This document shows, one piece after another, positions 14,587 to 14,684 of a stretch of 14,684 nucleotides of DNA. The notes under the pieces were generated by a model, which was given only the letters and a program-made list of their open reading frames with translations, was not told the DNA's origin and ran no database searches. Within the stretch, counting starts at the first letter, position 1, and each line of letters opens with the position of its first letter. The stretch comes from an uncultured Devosia sp. (lineage in GTDB: Bacteria; Pseudomonadota; Alphaproteobacteria; Rhizobiales; Devosiaceae): assembly GCA_946480655.1 (NCBI GenBank), contig CAMLKN010000030.1:1-14684 (forward strand), given 5' to 3'. A program made the position numbers and the translations under genes.

Positions 14587-14684
14587 TCAGGAGAAGAGCA
14601 CCGCAGAGAGGAGACGGCGGCCCTTGAGCGTGGCCGGGTCCTTGGGGCCCCAGGCCTCGAAGAATTCGAGCAGCTTCTTGCGCG
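14587..14684 (-). CDS. C-terminal end of a thioredoxin/YbbN-type co-chaperone (partial)
   Basis: Only the last 31 codons are in the window. They read RKKLLEFFEAWGPKDPATLK and then GRRLLSAVLFS before TGA. A basic helix, G-x-x-D-P and a final GRR-LS-LFS tail are what I know from the C-terminus of tetratricopeptide-thioredoxin proteins of the YbbN/CnoX type in alphaproteobacteria. These hold unfolded and oxidised clients for chaperones. The thioredoxin domain itself is outside the window, so the call rests on a short tail plus the neighbouring Lon-domain gene, 12 nt downstream. Confidence 0.65.
   Translation of the reverse strand, partial: RKKLLEFFEAWGPKDPATLKGRRLLSAVLFS

Noticed and set aside
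1..14684. CRISPR array, tRNA/rRNA genes, transposase, phage genes, toxin-antitoxin or defence system
   Set aside because: No regularly spaced repeats, tRNA-like cloverleaf, mobile-element protein or defence-family motif was seen; the genes are mostly core functions.

Overview
The window reads as ordinary, gene-dense chromosome of a GC-rich alphaproteobacterium. The best guess is Hyphomicrobiales, perhaps near Devosia. The reasons are an FzlA-type GST-like division protein ending in YADLDF, the order ftsK/lolA next to glnK-amtB, a UbiH-like hydroxylase beside a Trm112 protein and a Lon-domain protein, and a REP-like hairpin of a type common in this class. The genus is inference. Seventeen protein genes are supported: fifteen complete, and two cut by the window edges (infC on the left, a thioredoxin/YbbN-type gene on the right).

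Layout. 1-506 (-): infC, apparently starting at AUU, with a promoter candidate at 552-581. 660-1421 (+): alpha/beta hydrolase. 1443-4583 (-): a tightly overlapping run queG > atypical SDR > GNAT acetyltransferase > DUF6886, with TGATG, ATGA and GTGA junctions. 4586-4670: an inverted pair of REP-like hairpins, one of which covers the queG ribosome binding site. 4700-5380 (-): fzlA, divergent from uppP (5500-6312, +). 6325-6954 (-): lolA. 7077-7382 (+): a small unrecognised secreted protein, ended by a strong hairpin at 7384-7408. 7431-10133 (-): ftsK, with a CtrA-like box upstream. 10392-12142 (-): glnK-amtB behind a sigma54-like promoter. 12418-13644 (+): UbiH-family monooxygenase. 13682-14684 (-): YbbN-type thioredoxin > Lon-substrate-binding-domain protein > Trm112-like protein.

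How the genes fit together. Several act on envelope and division: FzlA (FtsZ-linked constriction factor), UppP (recycling of the lipid carrier for wall synthesis), LolA (lipoprotein traffic) and FtsK (chromosome segregation at the septum). glnK-amtB is the standard ammonium uptake and sensing pair. infC and queG serve translation and tRNA modification.

I found no convincing new multi-gene system, CRISPR array, transposase, prophage or RNA gene. No gene-free stretch exceeds 300 bases; the longest are 12143-12417 (sigma54 site and a dyad) and 10134-10391 (CtrA-like box and a terminator-like hairpin). The best leads are small: the AUU start of infC, the hairpin over the queG start, the dyad upstream of glnK, the CtrA-like box at ftsK, the orphan secreted protein between lolA and ftsK, and the unexplained partners of queG.
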